Source: Sabethes cyaneus (lineage: Eukaryota; Arthropoda; Insecta; Diptera; Culicidae). Taken from it: a stretch of DNA of 64,000 bases. The DNA lies in assembly GCF_943734655.1 (NCBI RefSeq), contig NC_071353.1:153402179-153466178 (forward strand), in the 5' to 3' direction. A program made the translations under genes and the position numbers. The notes under the pieces are model-generated. The model had not been told where the DNA came from and ran no database searches. It saw only the letters and a program-made list of their open reading frames with translations. This document shows positions 43,806 to 54,002 of the stretch, piece by piece; the first letter of the stretch is position 1, and every line of letters begins with the position of its first letter.

Positions 43806-43882
43806 TGTGGTATATGTAGTTTAAATGCGTAAATCACTCGAGTACTAATCGAGAAATTGTGGGTTGGAGTCCCACTGCCACA
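43806..43882 (+). other. tRNA-like fold (SINE head or tRNA pseudogene)
   Basis: A 77-nt cloverleaf can be drawn. Acceptor TGTGGTA/TGCCACA pairs over 7 bp with one G-T. D-arm TGTA/TGCG. Anticodon stem CTCGA/TCGAG with loop GTACTAA (would-be anticodon ACT). T arm GTGGG-TTGGAGT-CCCAC, with GGTTGGAGTCC close to box B. Six extra nucleotides lie between D and anticodon stems and the T loop is atypical, so a functional tRNA is unlikely. A tRNA-derived SINE head is an alternative. Confidence 0.4.
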
Positions 43883-43889
43883 AACTAAC

Positions 43890-44890
43890 CCAATATTTTT
43901 AGCCGCAGTTCGAAACTTTCCCAGTATTCAGTCTATAAGCTCTTGCCTCGGAAAGGCGCAGCAACCCAGAAGGGGAAGCTGTCAAAGCTCCGACTCCTGC
44001 TCTGGGAGTCGTGGAGTGGGCACGGAAGGCCTCTTTTGCTTCCCAGGGCGTTGTGGTTACGGACGAGATTTCGGTTGCGTGGACTGACCTATCACAAAAC
44101 GTACCTTTTCTGGTTAGTTTATTCGACGTAAACGGAGGGGGTAGTTGCCGTTGGCTACACGTTGATTGGTCGTATTTGGCGTGGCCAGATTTTACGATGG
44201 TCTGGTGACGTCTAGTGTGCCGCAAAGCGGGTCACTTGACGCTTAGCTGAGGTTCGGTAAGGTTATGTTTAAAGCTGCTGACTGGATAACGCTCACCGTG
44301 ATGCCGTTTCCACGAGATCGGTGTTTACGGGGTTGAATAATGGTACCTGCGTCCCAGGAGTCCCCACACTGCTGTCGTTGTGGACCGGATAGTTCACGAC
44401 GTTGGTCAATCCCTGAGTCGCTGGTGCATGCGTGACGAGGATGAGATTAGCGGCTTTGGTAACGTCTACCGCGATCCCGTTTTAATGTACTGGTTGTCCG
44501 CTGTGCTGATTGGGCCCTCCAGGGGAAATCGTCGCGTCCCGGAGGTTCAGTGATAACGTTCCGGCTCGTCGAAGAACTTGAAGAACCCGAACTCGTTTTG
44601 ACGTGGCCAAGCCACCCACCTAATAACGTCTCGCCCAAACGAAGAAGGTGCGTTCGCTTCGATGTCTCGATCAGCACTCCCCAGCTGAGCCTCGGTTCGC
44701 CAGCTCGACATCGGTTTTTCGGTAAAACTCTCCACATAGCCGGCTTCCTGGCTCAATCCAACAGTTCAGTGGAATGGCTCACCGCCGCGCCCTCTGCATG
44801 TCAAAATGCCGAACGTGCCGTATTCACCACCCTATACAATCCGATTTTAAGCTATATGTACATAATTAGGGCCCTACATTGCCACACAAA
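43890..44890. other. GC-rich block of unknown origin, about 175-bp internal duplication
   Basis: One kilobase markedly richer in GC than its surroundings. GGATAACGCTCACCGTGATG CCGTTT (44,283) and GGTAACGTCTACCGCGATCC CGTTTT (44,458) start two related units about 175 bp apart. No domain is visible in any frame. It could be the 5' region of a retroelement or a host untranslated exon. Confidence 0.35.
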
Positions 44891-45599
44891 ATAAAATTAC
44901 CGACGAACGGTAACAAGTCTAACATTTTTCGCACCAAACGCTCCACTGCTTTAATCAAAATACAGTTTACGTTTAACCGCGAAAAAGTCAGTAGCACGGA
45001 TAAATGTCAAATGAGTGAATCATTCGTGATGTCAGCGTGCAAAACCGTATACAGCGTCTACTCTCGGCAAACAAAAAGTCGCGAGTTCTCCAGTGCGAAA
45101 GATAAAATTGACGCTCGACGAGGCAACCACGTGTAAAGTAAACTTGATCATGAAGCCTGCCGCCTGCACTGCATCAGCAGTCTAACAGTATTGCTTTATA
45201 TGTTGCAACCTTCGACAATAATTCACACAAAAATGTGAAGACGCAGCTTTACGGTGTAAAAATACCAAATACCAACCTTGAGCAGGCGCACAGTGGTCCA
45301 CTTTGCACGTTAAATATGAAAAGTTCGATTTGGAATCATGTTTGGACACTTTAAGCTAACATGGATAAATTTAGAATAGTTTTTGAATGGTTTTATACAG
45401 AATAAAACCTTGAAATCCTTGCCACGTTTTGAGGTCACCAAACGTCAAAAAGTGAAAGTGTGAAAAATTGCAAGAACGTGACAAAACGTTTCTACAGCGT
45501 TAAAGATGCAATTTAGGTGGATGATATGAGTCGTTTTATCGGCAATTACATAATTTCATACGATTGCATAATAAACTCACTATTAATTAACCACAATAT
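44891..45599. other. no gene recognised
   Basis: AT-rich sequence. No domain, satellite or inverted repeat recognised. Confidence 0.35.
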
Positions 45600-47200
45600 T
45601 TCACTTAAAATTTTTTAGCGATCAAAGTTCTTTTTTTACCACACTGCGTAGGGTGCGACATTTGTTTGCTAGTTATTGTCCCCTCCCCTCGTGTAATAAT
45701 CCACGCGATCCATCCGAAGCCGTGGCGCGAGCCTGCGAAGATTACACCTTCCCTTTTGGACCTGTGGTTGTAGTTTCTCCCATTATGCACACTTGACTGA
45801 CAGTGCTGTAACCATTCATTGTTGGCTGGCTGGCTGGCTGCGTGCTTTTGCTCGTATAGAAGCGAGGCCGGCCGGCGAGTAGGCCTTGAAATTAGACAAA
45901 ATTTTGCCATTTACCGGCTCGAGTTGACCGATCGTTAACCTCGCCGTTAACGCCACACCGTTCGCTTCGTTCGTTCGTCCCCATCGTGCCGCCATGCTAG
46001 GGGGTTGAAAAGCGAAACAAAAAGCCTTCGAGAAGTTCATTTTTTTCGGCGGGCTTTGAACCGGATCTCCTCCAGCGGCAGCAGCAGCAGCAACAGTGCC
46101 GCACGCAGCTAACGCATCTAGTCAGCCGATTCTCTTCGAGATGTGTACAAAATAGATGGATAATATAATACAATAGTGGCGATGATTTGCAGCTTGTGTT
46201 CAAGTTTTTGATCGTATATGGTAATTCTAATTGGTTCTATCGGTAGCAATTAACGGCGTGTCTAATGATGAAGGCCCTCGTAATGGCTTGGACTAGTCTA
46301 CATCTAGTAGAAGTAAATATAGTAAAACGAAACAAATCATAACTCTTCGTTATGACATTTGATAGGCCATATTTCTCGCCGAAAAAAAAACACTGTCTAC
46401 TGTTCTGTTCTTATTTTTTTGTGCATCCGGTGATCGGAAAATGAATTCGAACGAAAACGAAATTTGAGCAGCTTCAGACCATCTTATCCTTGCACTGTGG
46501 AAACGACGATCACAACAAAGAACGCAGCACTGCTGCTGTCGGGACAAGGAAACGATCCTGTCACCGTCCGGGTTTTAATCGCTTGCTGATTGCACCACCA
46601 GGGAGTGTCAAATTTCCCCCAAACACTCTCCTTAATCTGTGCCGTCTTCGTCGTTGTTGTTGGCAGTGGAGCGACAAAAAAAAATTTCGAGCTAAGGGGG
46701 TTGCTGAACCCTTACACTTGAGAACCCGTATTCGATGCTCGGGAAGGGCAAATTTATGGCGAAAAATAAGACGGGTGGTCATGTCGGATTGATGAATCAC
46801 GTTCCGAACACGTGGTGCTGCAAATTCATTGTTTCCGAGCGGACCAACCAAACCCCTAATGAGCAATTTCGTTCAACTAATCTCAACTCACTTTAGAACG
46901 ATTAAAAATGCGGGAAACTACGCACTTCCTCGCGAAGATCATTCCCTCCATCCATTGTTGATCGTCGATTTGGATGAAAGCATCGATCGTTGAGAACAAT
47001 AACCACGCTATGATGGAGCAGGTTAGGAGACCCTCTTCCTCTGCCACCCGCCACCCCCCAGGACCGGGGGAGGGACTAAACGAGTGAGCAAACAAGCAGC
47101 CATCAACCCCTAAAGCGATATAAGAGCCTCACACTTCGTGTCTATGACTCTCGTTTGGTTTCATAGAGTTATGGGCAAATGTTATGCCTTCCGGTAGAAT
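45600..47200. other. GC-richer island, left part
   Basis: Promoter- or UTR-like composition with GGCTGGCTGGCTGG near 45,822, GTTCGTTCG near 45,968, a CAG run at 46,076-46,096 and GACCGGGGGAGGG near 47,062. Overlapping open frames of 65-108 codons on both strands show no domain. Confidence 0.25.
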
Positions 47201-47205
47201 AGTAG

Positions 47206-47320
47206 TATAGAAAAAAAAACCCATTCGACTGTCTTCAGTGCCTAGGCTTCTGTGGAATCAGCACAACACAACAAAAAAAACATGCACAGAAAGAATAAAG
47301 TAACGAAACGAAATGAAGAC
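47206..47320 (+). promoter_or_regulatory. candidate core promoter and short first exon
   Basis: TATAGAAA at 47,206 precedes an initiator-like TTCAGTG with A at 47,237, a spacing of 31 bp typical of TATA/Inr promoters. Downstream, GAAGAC|GTAAGTTTGATC offers a consensus 5' splice site, giving a putative 84-nt first exon 47,237-47,320. It contains one ATG (47,282). The surroundings are GC-rich and CAG-rich as in insect 5' regions. Each motif is short and could occur by chance. Confidence 0.3.
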
Positions 47321-47941
47321 GTAAGTTTGATCACCTCAGCCCGTACAATCAACTCTGCGCGATTGCGGCTGCCTGCCAGAGCCAAGAGCCATCAGCAGAG
47401 TCGAGCCTTGCAGAACGGAGAGCTCTTCAGAAGCTTCAGCTTCAGGATGGCTGTTCCGCGGGACGTCAGCGACGAGGGTAACGGCGACCGCGACGACGAC
47501 GGTGATGACGACGCCGGCGGACGCTACCAAAGCGCAAGGCAAAAAGGCAGCCGTCGTCGTCGTCGTTGTCAGATCGGAGTAGCAAAGCAGAGCAGCAGCA
47601 GCAGCAGGTACACATGTTCAAGGCCACTGGAGCGATCGCCTCGGTCTGCTCACTCGCTTCGCTCTCGGTTCGAAGGAGGCGCAACGCGCGGTGCGAAAAA
47701 GGAAGGAACCTCACAGGGGCTCAAGGAGATCGGCCGGTTCGGCGGTTCGGTTGCGGTGAAAGATCTAAACCACCGCACCGCGATCTCGGATCTACACGGC
47801 TGGCTCGGTTCTACGCCGGAGTGCTCGCAAAACCAATTGCGCTCCGAACCCGCAGTAATAGCGAAATTACTGCCACCACCACCATCACCGCCACCGCAGC
47901 CGCCACCAGCAGCAGTCGGCAGTGTGCCACCGGGTGTATGA
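47282..47941 (+). other. open frame of 219 codons, probably non-coding
   Basis: From ATG at 47,282 to a stop at 47,939. Translation is low complexity: Arg/Ser-rich middle, DRDDDGDDDAGG, SSSSS from a CAG run at 47,589, then PPPPSPPPQPPP near the end. A second long frame runs on the opposite strand (Gly-rich). No domain, signal peptide or membrane segment. It contains the GTAAGT donor at 47,321. I regard it as a by-product of GC and trinucleotide composition, though a real disordered protein cannot be excluded. Confidence 0.2.
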
Positions 47942-48310
47942 GCAGATCTCATCGCTAAATGGCCGTGACGCACAGACGAGGTCTTTTATTGAAATTTTCT
48001 TTCGATTTATACATGCATAATATATATATTGCCATGTTTTATGCGTCGGCTTTTGTTCCGAACTCGGGCGTTCTCGAGCGCGTTTCGAAATTCGAAATGT
48101 TCCACCAAGATCGTTCTTGATCGTAATTGGGATCAAAGGCCTTCGGCGAACGCACGCTGCTGGAGGTTATCCTGCTGCTGACTCGCTGGCTTGCGGCTCG
48201 GAGTGCCGTGCCTTGCCTGCCGGTAGCCACCACAACAACACCGATTCCAATTGGGCATTTTGCTTGGAAATTAATGAATTTGCTCTGAAAGCGTTTTGCT
48301 ATTTATAGAT
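47942..48310. other. GC-richer island, right edge
   Basis: Declining GC content with GCGTCGGCTTTTGTTCCGAA and GCTTGCGGCTCGGAGTGCCG. No domain recognised. Confidence 0.25.
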
Positions 48311-49485
48311 AGCCCCCGTGATTATCGCTCATTTGACGTGTTTCACACGGTGATTGTTTGCTATGGTTTCGCACAGAGATCTGCAATATCTTTTTTTGTG
48401 TGTATTATTTTGCTATAAATGGGCTGGGAATTTGAAGCATTTCCTCGAAAGGTTATTGTGATCGGTTTGCACGTGCCGGGGAACATCCTTCAACTCTGAC
48501 ACTCTGTTGGCATGCTGTACAGAGGAGTAAAATATTTCCGTTGAAAGATCATTCATAAAAAATATTTATTATAAATCACACAAGAATGACTGGGCTTGGT
48601 TTGACTTGTTCCAGTAATAGAATAAGGTTGGAAGAATGGTATATTTTTTTTCTTAAGTATGTGTTTTCAAACGGTTGTATGAAATTTGTAAGGATTGTGT
48701 TTCCTGAAAAAGAAATCAAAAAAGTGTCAAAACATCGGAAAAACAACAAATGTTCCTCTTGATAATTTTCTCTGAAAATTTTTTTCTTATGTTTACCTAA
48801 AAGTTTCAGTTAAATTATTATTATCAAATGTCATTAGAATTAGATCAATTTTAAATCATTGTAAGCATTGGTCAGATGCAGTTGATTAGCTGCTAATAAG
48901 TATTGTCAGTTTTTAAGTAACATTTAAGGTGACTTAAAAGCTTATCCAGCTTTTCACGAGTGCACCGAAAAAACTATACACGTGCGATCAATGTGCAGAT
49001 CACATAGCTATTCTTCTGGTGCTAATCACTACAGTTCCATAAGAATAACACATGAATCATATTCAATGGTAAAACCATGAGTAAAACACTTTAAGATGAT
49101 CTGATATTCACATCAACTCATTGTGAAAGCCACGTGAATTTCAAATAGAATGACATTTCATAAGAGTTACCCTTTGATTAAACGTGTAAAACCAGTGAAA
49201 TATTTATAAAAACTTACACCTTAATTTCATGTGGATTGCAACAGGATATGATCTAATGGTAAAACACTTGGATTTGCAATGTAAAAGAAGTGACTACCAT
49301 GTTGATTGAAGGTTTGTTGGAGAAACATGGTTATTTAACGTGTTTTCCATATGAAATATTTCATTTCACGTTAAATCGAAGGGAAACGCTACCCGAATGA
49401 TTGACATATGAACAAGATTATCAATATTTGCACGTTGAAATTCATGTGTAAGATCTTTTGGTAACGCCGTGTCTATTTTTATCAG
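48311..49485. other. no gene recognised
   Basis: AT-rich spacer. Between about 49,020 and 49,470 short motifs such as CACGTGAATTTC, TTTCATGTG and ATTCATGTG recur in both orientations, which may be a decayed inverted-repeat element, but no clean ends could be drawn. Confidence 0.35.
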
Positions 49486-50123
49486 TGTGATAATGGCGGT
49501 TGATGGGTACAACTTTCTGAAGGGCAGAGTTCTGTTTTGACATTCAACGCAGGAGCAGTAACCGCGGTTGCTATGGAAGCCACTACGGGTGTTTGCCGGT
49601 TAAGTGGAAAAATGTAAACATTGTTTAGTTTTCGCAAACCAGCCGAAGAGGAATTTAGTTGAAGGAAAGCGAATTTTTGTACTTTCCTAGCTATTATGTC
49701 TTGCACCAATTTTACGAGTTCTACGCAAATTCATATTTTATTGATAATTATCTTGTACTTACCAATTTACATTGAAAATATGCTTGTCAAGCAAGGAGAG
49801 ATGCGGTGGGGAGGCAATAATGAGAAAGTGATGGTTCAAATTGGTAAATTGCAAACATGTGTGGGACCCGCAGAAAATAACCACGCTAATAATGTTCCCG
49901 TAGGAGGTGGGAGTCTAAATAGGTGGAATCTCCGCAATATCATTTTGTGAAATAATCTTTGCATTGGGTCTATGTAACAATATATCAGCAAAGAATATCC
50001 ACAAACTGCGCTTCCGTTTAAATAAATGCCTTTCGGCTGGTCTGCGAAAACTAAACAATGTTTACATTTTTCCACTCAACCGTAAATAACCGTAGTGGCT
50101 TCCATAGTCACTGCAGTTATTAC

Positions 50124-50210
50124 TTCCTAGCCTTGGCAATTAGCCGCTTCTACGTTTTGGCCACAAAATTGTTGGAGTAGATTCTCCATTTGAGGTTTGT
50201 CCAAAAAAAC
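50124..50210. repeat. 87-bp direct repeat, copy 1
   Basis: TTCCTAGCCTTGGCAATTAG ... CTTCTACGTTTTGGCC ... GGTTTGTCCAAAAAAAC is identical, as far as I can align by eye, to 51,600-51,686. It starts where the inner foldback arm ends. Confidence 0.85.
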
Positions 50211-50288
50211 GTGCAACTACGAAAAACGCTGTTGAAGCCACGACAATTTTGTTTGTTTCACTCATAAGCTGGTCGCTTTCCTGTGTGT

Positions 50289-50810
50289 CCGGAACACTCC
50301 CAAAACGTGTCCGAGTATGACCAATGTGATCCTGGACACTATATGTGACAACAAATAAACTAGTTTTGCAATTTCGAGTACCGACTTAGAGATGTCACAT
50401 GTAGTATTTTAGTTAAATTCAGACACTGATCCCCGTAGAAGTATCTGGAACATTCACGGACATGTTTAGATGTGGCCAATGACGTCTTGAACACTTTATA
50501 CGACTACCAATAGTCTAGATTTGCAAATCCGTGTATTCATAGGTGTCACATGATGGGTTTGTTGTGATTTAAGATGCTTCTATGTCCCGTATAGAGTGAC
50601 TATATACAGAGTGGCGACAATGTCAAAATTGGAATGATAATTATCTGTCAGTGTCATTCCAATCGAGCAGACGACCTATCCAACGCGTATGCAGGAAAGA
50701 GAAGGAAAAACCTTGGAAAACCCGCATTGCATACATTTGGGATGACTTGTCGCCACTCTGTATATAGTCACTCTAGTCCCGTATATTCCGGAACTTGTTC
50801 CCACTGTAAC
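50289..50810. repeat. tandem repeat, about 155-bp unit, interrupted by MITE
   Basis: Units start GGAACACTCCC at 50,289, GGAACATTCAC at 50,449 and GGAACTTGTTCC at 50,789. After subtracting the 192 bp of MITE plus one duplication, spacing is 160 and 148 bp. Internal blocks also match (GACCAATG, GGACACTATAT/GAACACTTTAT, GTGTCACATG). Non-coding. Confidence 0.65.
50592..50775. mobile_element. MITE, 184 bp, 29-bp perfect TIRs, 8-bp duplication
   Basis: Termini TAGAGTGACTATATACAGAG then TGGCGACAA are perfect inverted copies over 29 bp. Flanks are GTCCCGTA at 50,584-50,591 and 50,776-50,783, an exact 8-bp duplication. Non-coding. It lies between units of the 155-bp tandem repeat and is the youngest layer of this nest. 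hAT or P superfamily is suggested by the 8-bp duplication. Confidence 0.9.
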
Positions 50811-51130
50811 TTCAGAATCGTAAATCCGATCCAAATTCTCCTCAAAAGTGTTCTTCTAGACCATAAAATCTTCCGTTTGGTAGTTGCAGCAGTCGAATCG
50901 GTCCAGGCATTTCCAAAAAACAGATGCTTATTGACATATTTTTACTACTGTGACTGTTATGCGTTTATTTGTAATATGGGACTGACATAGTTTGATTTTT
51001 TTTAACATTTTGGGAACAAACATAACTTTTTTGCTTGAAATATTGAAAGAACAGTTAATTTAAAGTGATTCCCTGGTTTATCTCAAAAGTGGTGAAAAGT
51101 CAGATGGGACTGTTATGCATTTATGGGCAG
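50784..51130 (+). repeat. dispersed repeat 'X', copy of 14,105-14,390
   Basis: Shares with the minus strand of 14,105-14,390 the blocks GGAACTTGTTCC, ATTC.CCTCAAAAGTG-like text, GACCATAAAATCTTCCGTTT, TCCAGGCATTTCC and the edge GCATTTATGGGCAG. Non-coding. The GCATTTATGGGCAG edge coincides with the start of the right outer foldback repeat, consistent with insertion of X there. Confidence 0.55.
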
Positions 51131-51239
51131 TGCATTGAATATCAAAACCGAACTGTGCCCTTCAGAAAGTTGTACCCATTAGCCGCCATTATCACTCTTG
51201 GAAAGCTGGATTGGCTTGCAGTTGAATACCATTGGTAAA

Positions 51240-51599
51240 GCTTATTAGTAACATGGGTGGTGGAAACTAAAGGCGGCAGTCATGCGAATGCTGAGTGTAA
51301 GCTCTTCGCCCGCAAATGACAGTTCTCTGTTGTACCAGAGACCCGGAACAGAGGCTCCAAAACTCCTAAAAGGAGCACGGTTGTAATAGCTGTTATTCGT
51401 GGTTATTACGTAAAGACTGGAATGAATAAACCCTTTAGCTAGGGTGTTATGCGAGCTGAATGGTTGGGAGGATTTAAAAACTACCCAGCCGCTAACGGGG
51501 CCTGTTAGGTTGTCGAATCTTCAACGGCCGGCTAATGTTCTGACCGCAACCTTAGCTACGGCAGATGAAAAGATGGATATCGGCATGTTCTTTAGCACT
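51240..51599 (+). other. possible 5' region of a LINE, unresolved
   Basis: GC-balanced stretch with GGTGGTGGAAACTAAAGGCG, CAGAGACCCGGAACAGAGGC and GGGCCTGTTAGGTTGTCG. It resembles, from memory, 5' untranslated regions of mosquito RTE-type LINEs; compare GGTGGAAACTAAGGGAAGG at 14,589 ahead of the RTE remnant. No domain. A 70-codon frame 51,444-51,656 has no motif. Confidence 0.35.
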
Positions 51600-51686
51600 T
51601 TCCTAGCCTTGGCAATTAGCCGCTTCTACGTTTTGGCCACAAAATTGTTGGAGTAGATTCTCCATTTGAGGTTTGTCCAAAAAAAC
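51600..51686. repeat. 87-bp direct repeat, copy 2
   Basis: Second copy of 50,124-50,210, same orientation, 1,476 bp downstream. It is followed directly by the A block of the dispersed repeat (CTACAAGGTATACAGCCC). Confidence 0.85.
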
Positions 51687-51916
51687 TACAAGGTATACAG
51701 CCCTAAGAGTTGTACGAAAGGGTGACGTAGGACTATATCAGATCGCTAGACCAAAAACTAATGTAAACTGCATTTCTGGCATATGTATGTTTATAACAAT
51801 CTGTGCAGGGCCATTGTTTAAGTGAATGTTTAAAAGAGAAGAGCCAAATATATTCAGATTCCATTCTACGTGGAATGCAATAGTGGCTTTGAAAATACGT
51901 GAACGGGGGTTCATAA
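51687..51916. repeat. dispersed repeat, block A copy
   Basis: Matches 2,317-2,480 (CAGCCCTAAGAGTTGTACGA, AAGGGTGACGTAGG, ACTGCATTTCTGGCATATG). It ends at the terminus of the 1.3-kb element. Confidence 0.55.
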
Positions 51917-53215
51917 CCCAAGCAGCACTTGCAACATCTTCCATGTGGCTATTAAGTCTTGTTTAAATTGCAAAAAACTTCACCGGTTACAGTATTGAAA
52001 CACGCAACAAATAAGCAACTTCATGTTATTAATATGTTGGATTCAGGTTATCCAATACTTATACTGGCTGTCGCAAATATATTAGTCAATATCTAGTAAC
52101 ATGAAACTTCATCGCAACATCGTGTTATTATAATGCCATTGCTAAACAATAATGTCACATGATGTTGCATCATGTTGATTACGGCATATTGTTAAATAAA
52201 ATGTAACCAAACAAATACAACCAATGTAACATCATATTCCGCCATATTTTTATGAAAAAATATTTTTCAACGAAGGAATGTTTTTATTTTAACAATAATT
52301 ACACGAACATTCATCAGGAATCCATGGCATTTACTAAAATATTATTTGATTACAGTATCTAGTTCGATTTTACACCGCATTTTTCCATCGTAAACGAATT
52401 CTTAATCTGGCTGGGTTAATTCTTTAAACTTGAAAATAAATAAATTAATAACTTTCACGAGGCGCATCAAATAATACAAAGCAAAATTATATTTTGCACG
52501 ATAAATTTTGAATGGCATGGAGATTAGCTCATTATAGGCCCAAAAAACTAAAGTCGCATTAAGAATATTTATTAATGTAAATAATTTTCGTCTTGGAGCC
52601 CAGAGAGGAAATCCCGGTTCCCGCTAAACATAATTCGTGATGAAGTTGCTCATAATTGTTTGGTTTTTGTGCGAGGAAAAAAGTGAAGAAAGTATTTTTG
52701 TTTTTGTTTTCACGCAAGTTTTGAAAACGCGGCATAGGATTTCGTGGGAGTGCGAACAGGCTTAAAATCTCTTTTAGTATCGTAGTCGCAAGTTTTGACA
52801 ACGCGACATAGGATTTAGTGTGAGTGCGAACAGGCATAAAATCTCTTTTAGTATCGTAGTCGCGAATACCTGCTTGTATTTAGATAACGCGCATTGGTTT
52901 TTGTGCGAGAAAAAAAGAGAAGGAAGTATTTTTGTTTATATTTTCACGCAAGTTATGACAACGCGGCATAGGATTTCGTGGGAGTGCGAACAGGCTTAAA
53001 ATCTCTTTTAGTATCGTAGTCGCGAATGGATAGATAACGCGCATTGATGTTCCATAAAACATCTGTGTAACAATTGGTTGCATATAGGCTCCACCTCTTG
53101 CGCTTTTTCAATCACATAACAGTTCGATAAAGGTAACTGATGCGAACTTTTACCATATTTGAATGTTTCAATTATAGTTGCGTAACCCTTCATGCAACAA
53201 ATGGTGCTGCTTGGG
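51917..53215. mobile_element. 1.3-kb element bounded by CCCAAGCAGCAC
   Basis: CCCAAGCAGCAC at 51,917-51,928 and its perfect complement ending at 53,215 are the ends. Subterminal text is related but less exact (TTGCAACATC and the complement of ATGCAACAAATG). The interior is AT-rich, with a complex tandem repeat at 52,659-53,024 and no transposase. It is inserted in a dispersed repeat. The target duplication is too short to call (flanks TAA and AAG). Confidence 0.6.
52659..53024. repeat. interleaved tandem repeat in the 1.3-kb element
   Basis: A unit of about 73 bp (AAGTTTTGACAACGCGACAT...GGAGTGCGAACAGGC...CTTTTAGTATCGTAGTCGC) occurs at about 52,718, 52,792 and 52,950. A second unit of about 60 bp (GGTTTTTGTGCGAG...GTATTTTTGTTT...TTTCACGC) precedes copies 1 and 3 at about 52,660 and 52,893. 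The order is b-a-a-b-a. Confidence 0.8.
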
Positions 53216-53559
53216 AAGTAATATGCCTGCAACCATTGAAGCATAGATTTTTTTTTTAAATCACATTGCGTGCATCATAAAGGTTGAAATAGTAATGAAT
53301 GAATGGCCTTTAAAAGGGCCATTGGTTACAAATAACATTAAAGCCAAAGCACGTTCATCGCAAATATGACGTGCCATTGGAATGTCCTTTTCTTTTGACA
53401 TGAATGGCAACAGTCACGTAAGTTAGCGGCGTCGATTCACTGTCTCTTGCTCCGAGAAGGTTTTACTGGTTTACTTTTACAGCTTGCCGCATGTTACATA
53501 GCAGAAAATATGGCAAATAGCAAAAATTTTTGTTTTATTTGTATGAGAGTTTTTATCCT
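53216..53559. other. no gene recognised
   Basis: AT-rich sequence with GGCCTTTAAAAGGGCCATTGG near 53,308. No domain recognised. Confidence 0.35.
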
Positions 53560-53995
53560 CCTAACCACAAAGGTGAGAGGTCTGAAACCATCATAAAATA
53601 AATTCATGACTCCATAAACCCCCATATGCCAAATTTGGTTGCATTTGCTTGATTACTTTTCGAGTTACAGGGAAATTTGTACTTCATTTGTATCAGATCC
53701 CCCCTTCTTAAAGAAGGCAAAGGTTCTAATTCACCATAGAAAAAATTTCTGCCTCCAAAAAAAACCCACATACCGAATTTGGTTCCATTTGCTTAATTAT
53801 TTCTCGATTTATGAGGAAATTTGTATTTCATTTGTATGGGAGCCCCCCTTCCTAAAGAAAGGAGGGATCTCAATTCACCATAGGAAAAATTCATGCCTTC
53901 TGAAACCCCCACATGCCGAATTTGATTCCATTTTCTTAATTAGTTCTAGAGTTATGAGGAAATTTATGTTTCATTTGTGTAGGACCCCCCCCCCC
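53560..53995. repeat. tandem repeat, 142-144-bp unit, three copies
   Basis: Unit marks CCAAATTTGGTTGCATTTGC (53,629), CCGAATTTGGTTCCATTTGC (53,773) and CCGAATTTGATTCCATTTTC (53,915); each is followed by TTCATTTGTATNNGA and a C-rich run. It belongs to the same family as 40,745-41,140. Non-coding. Confidence 0.8.
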
Positions 53996-54002
53996 CCTTT
54001 CA

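Larger units (their letters stand above)
49486..51195. mobile_element. foldback-type element with about 1-kb internal insertion
   Basis: Outer inverted repeats of about 62 bp: GTGATAATGGCGGTTGATGG...GTACAACTTTCTGAAGGGCA at 49,486-49,548 and its complement at 51,131-51,195. A second, inner inverted pair lies at 49,553-49,680 and 50,003-50,122 (GGAAGCCACTACGG, GTGGAAAAATGTAAACATTG). On the left the pairs are contiguous; on the right they are 1 kb apart, so 50,123-51,130 looks like a later insertion holding repeat X, a tandem repeat and a MITE. No transposase seen. Confidence 0.65.

Noticed and set aside
43806..43882. Functional tRNA-Ser(ACT)
   Set aside because: Extra nucleotides between D and anticodon stems, imperfect box B and T loop, and no long variable arm expected of tRNA-Ser.
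47252..47941. Arg/Ser/Pro-rich frame as a host protein gene
   Set aside because: Low complexity, long frame also on the opposite strand, trinucleotide-repeat origin, and an internal consensus splice donor. Kept only as a low-confidence entry.
50124..51686. LTR pair of a short LTR retrotransposon
   Set aside because: The direct repeats are only 87 bp, lack TG...CA ends, and the sequence between them holds foldback, MITE and repeat X rather than gag or pol.
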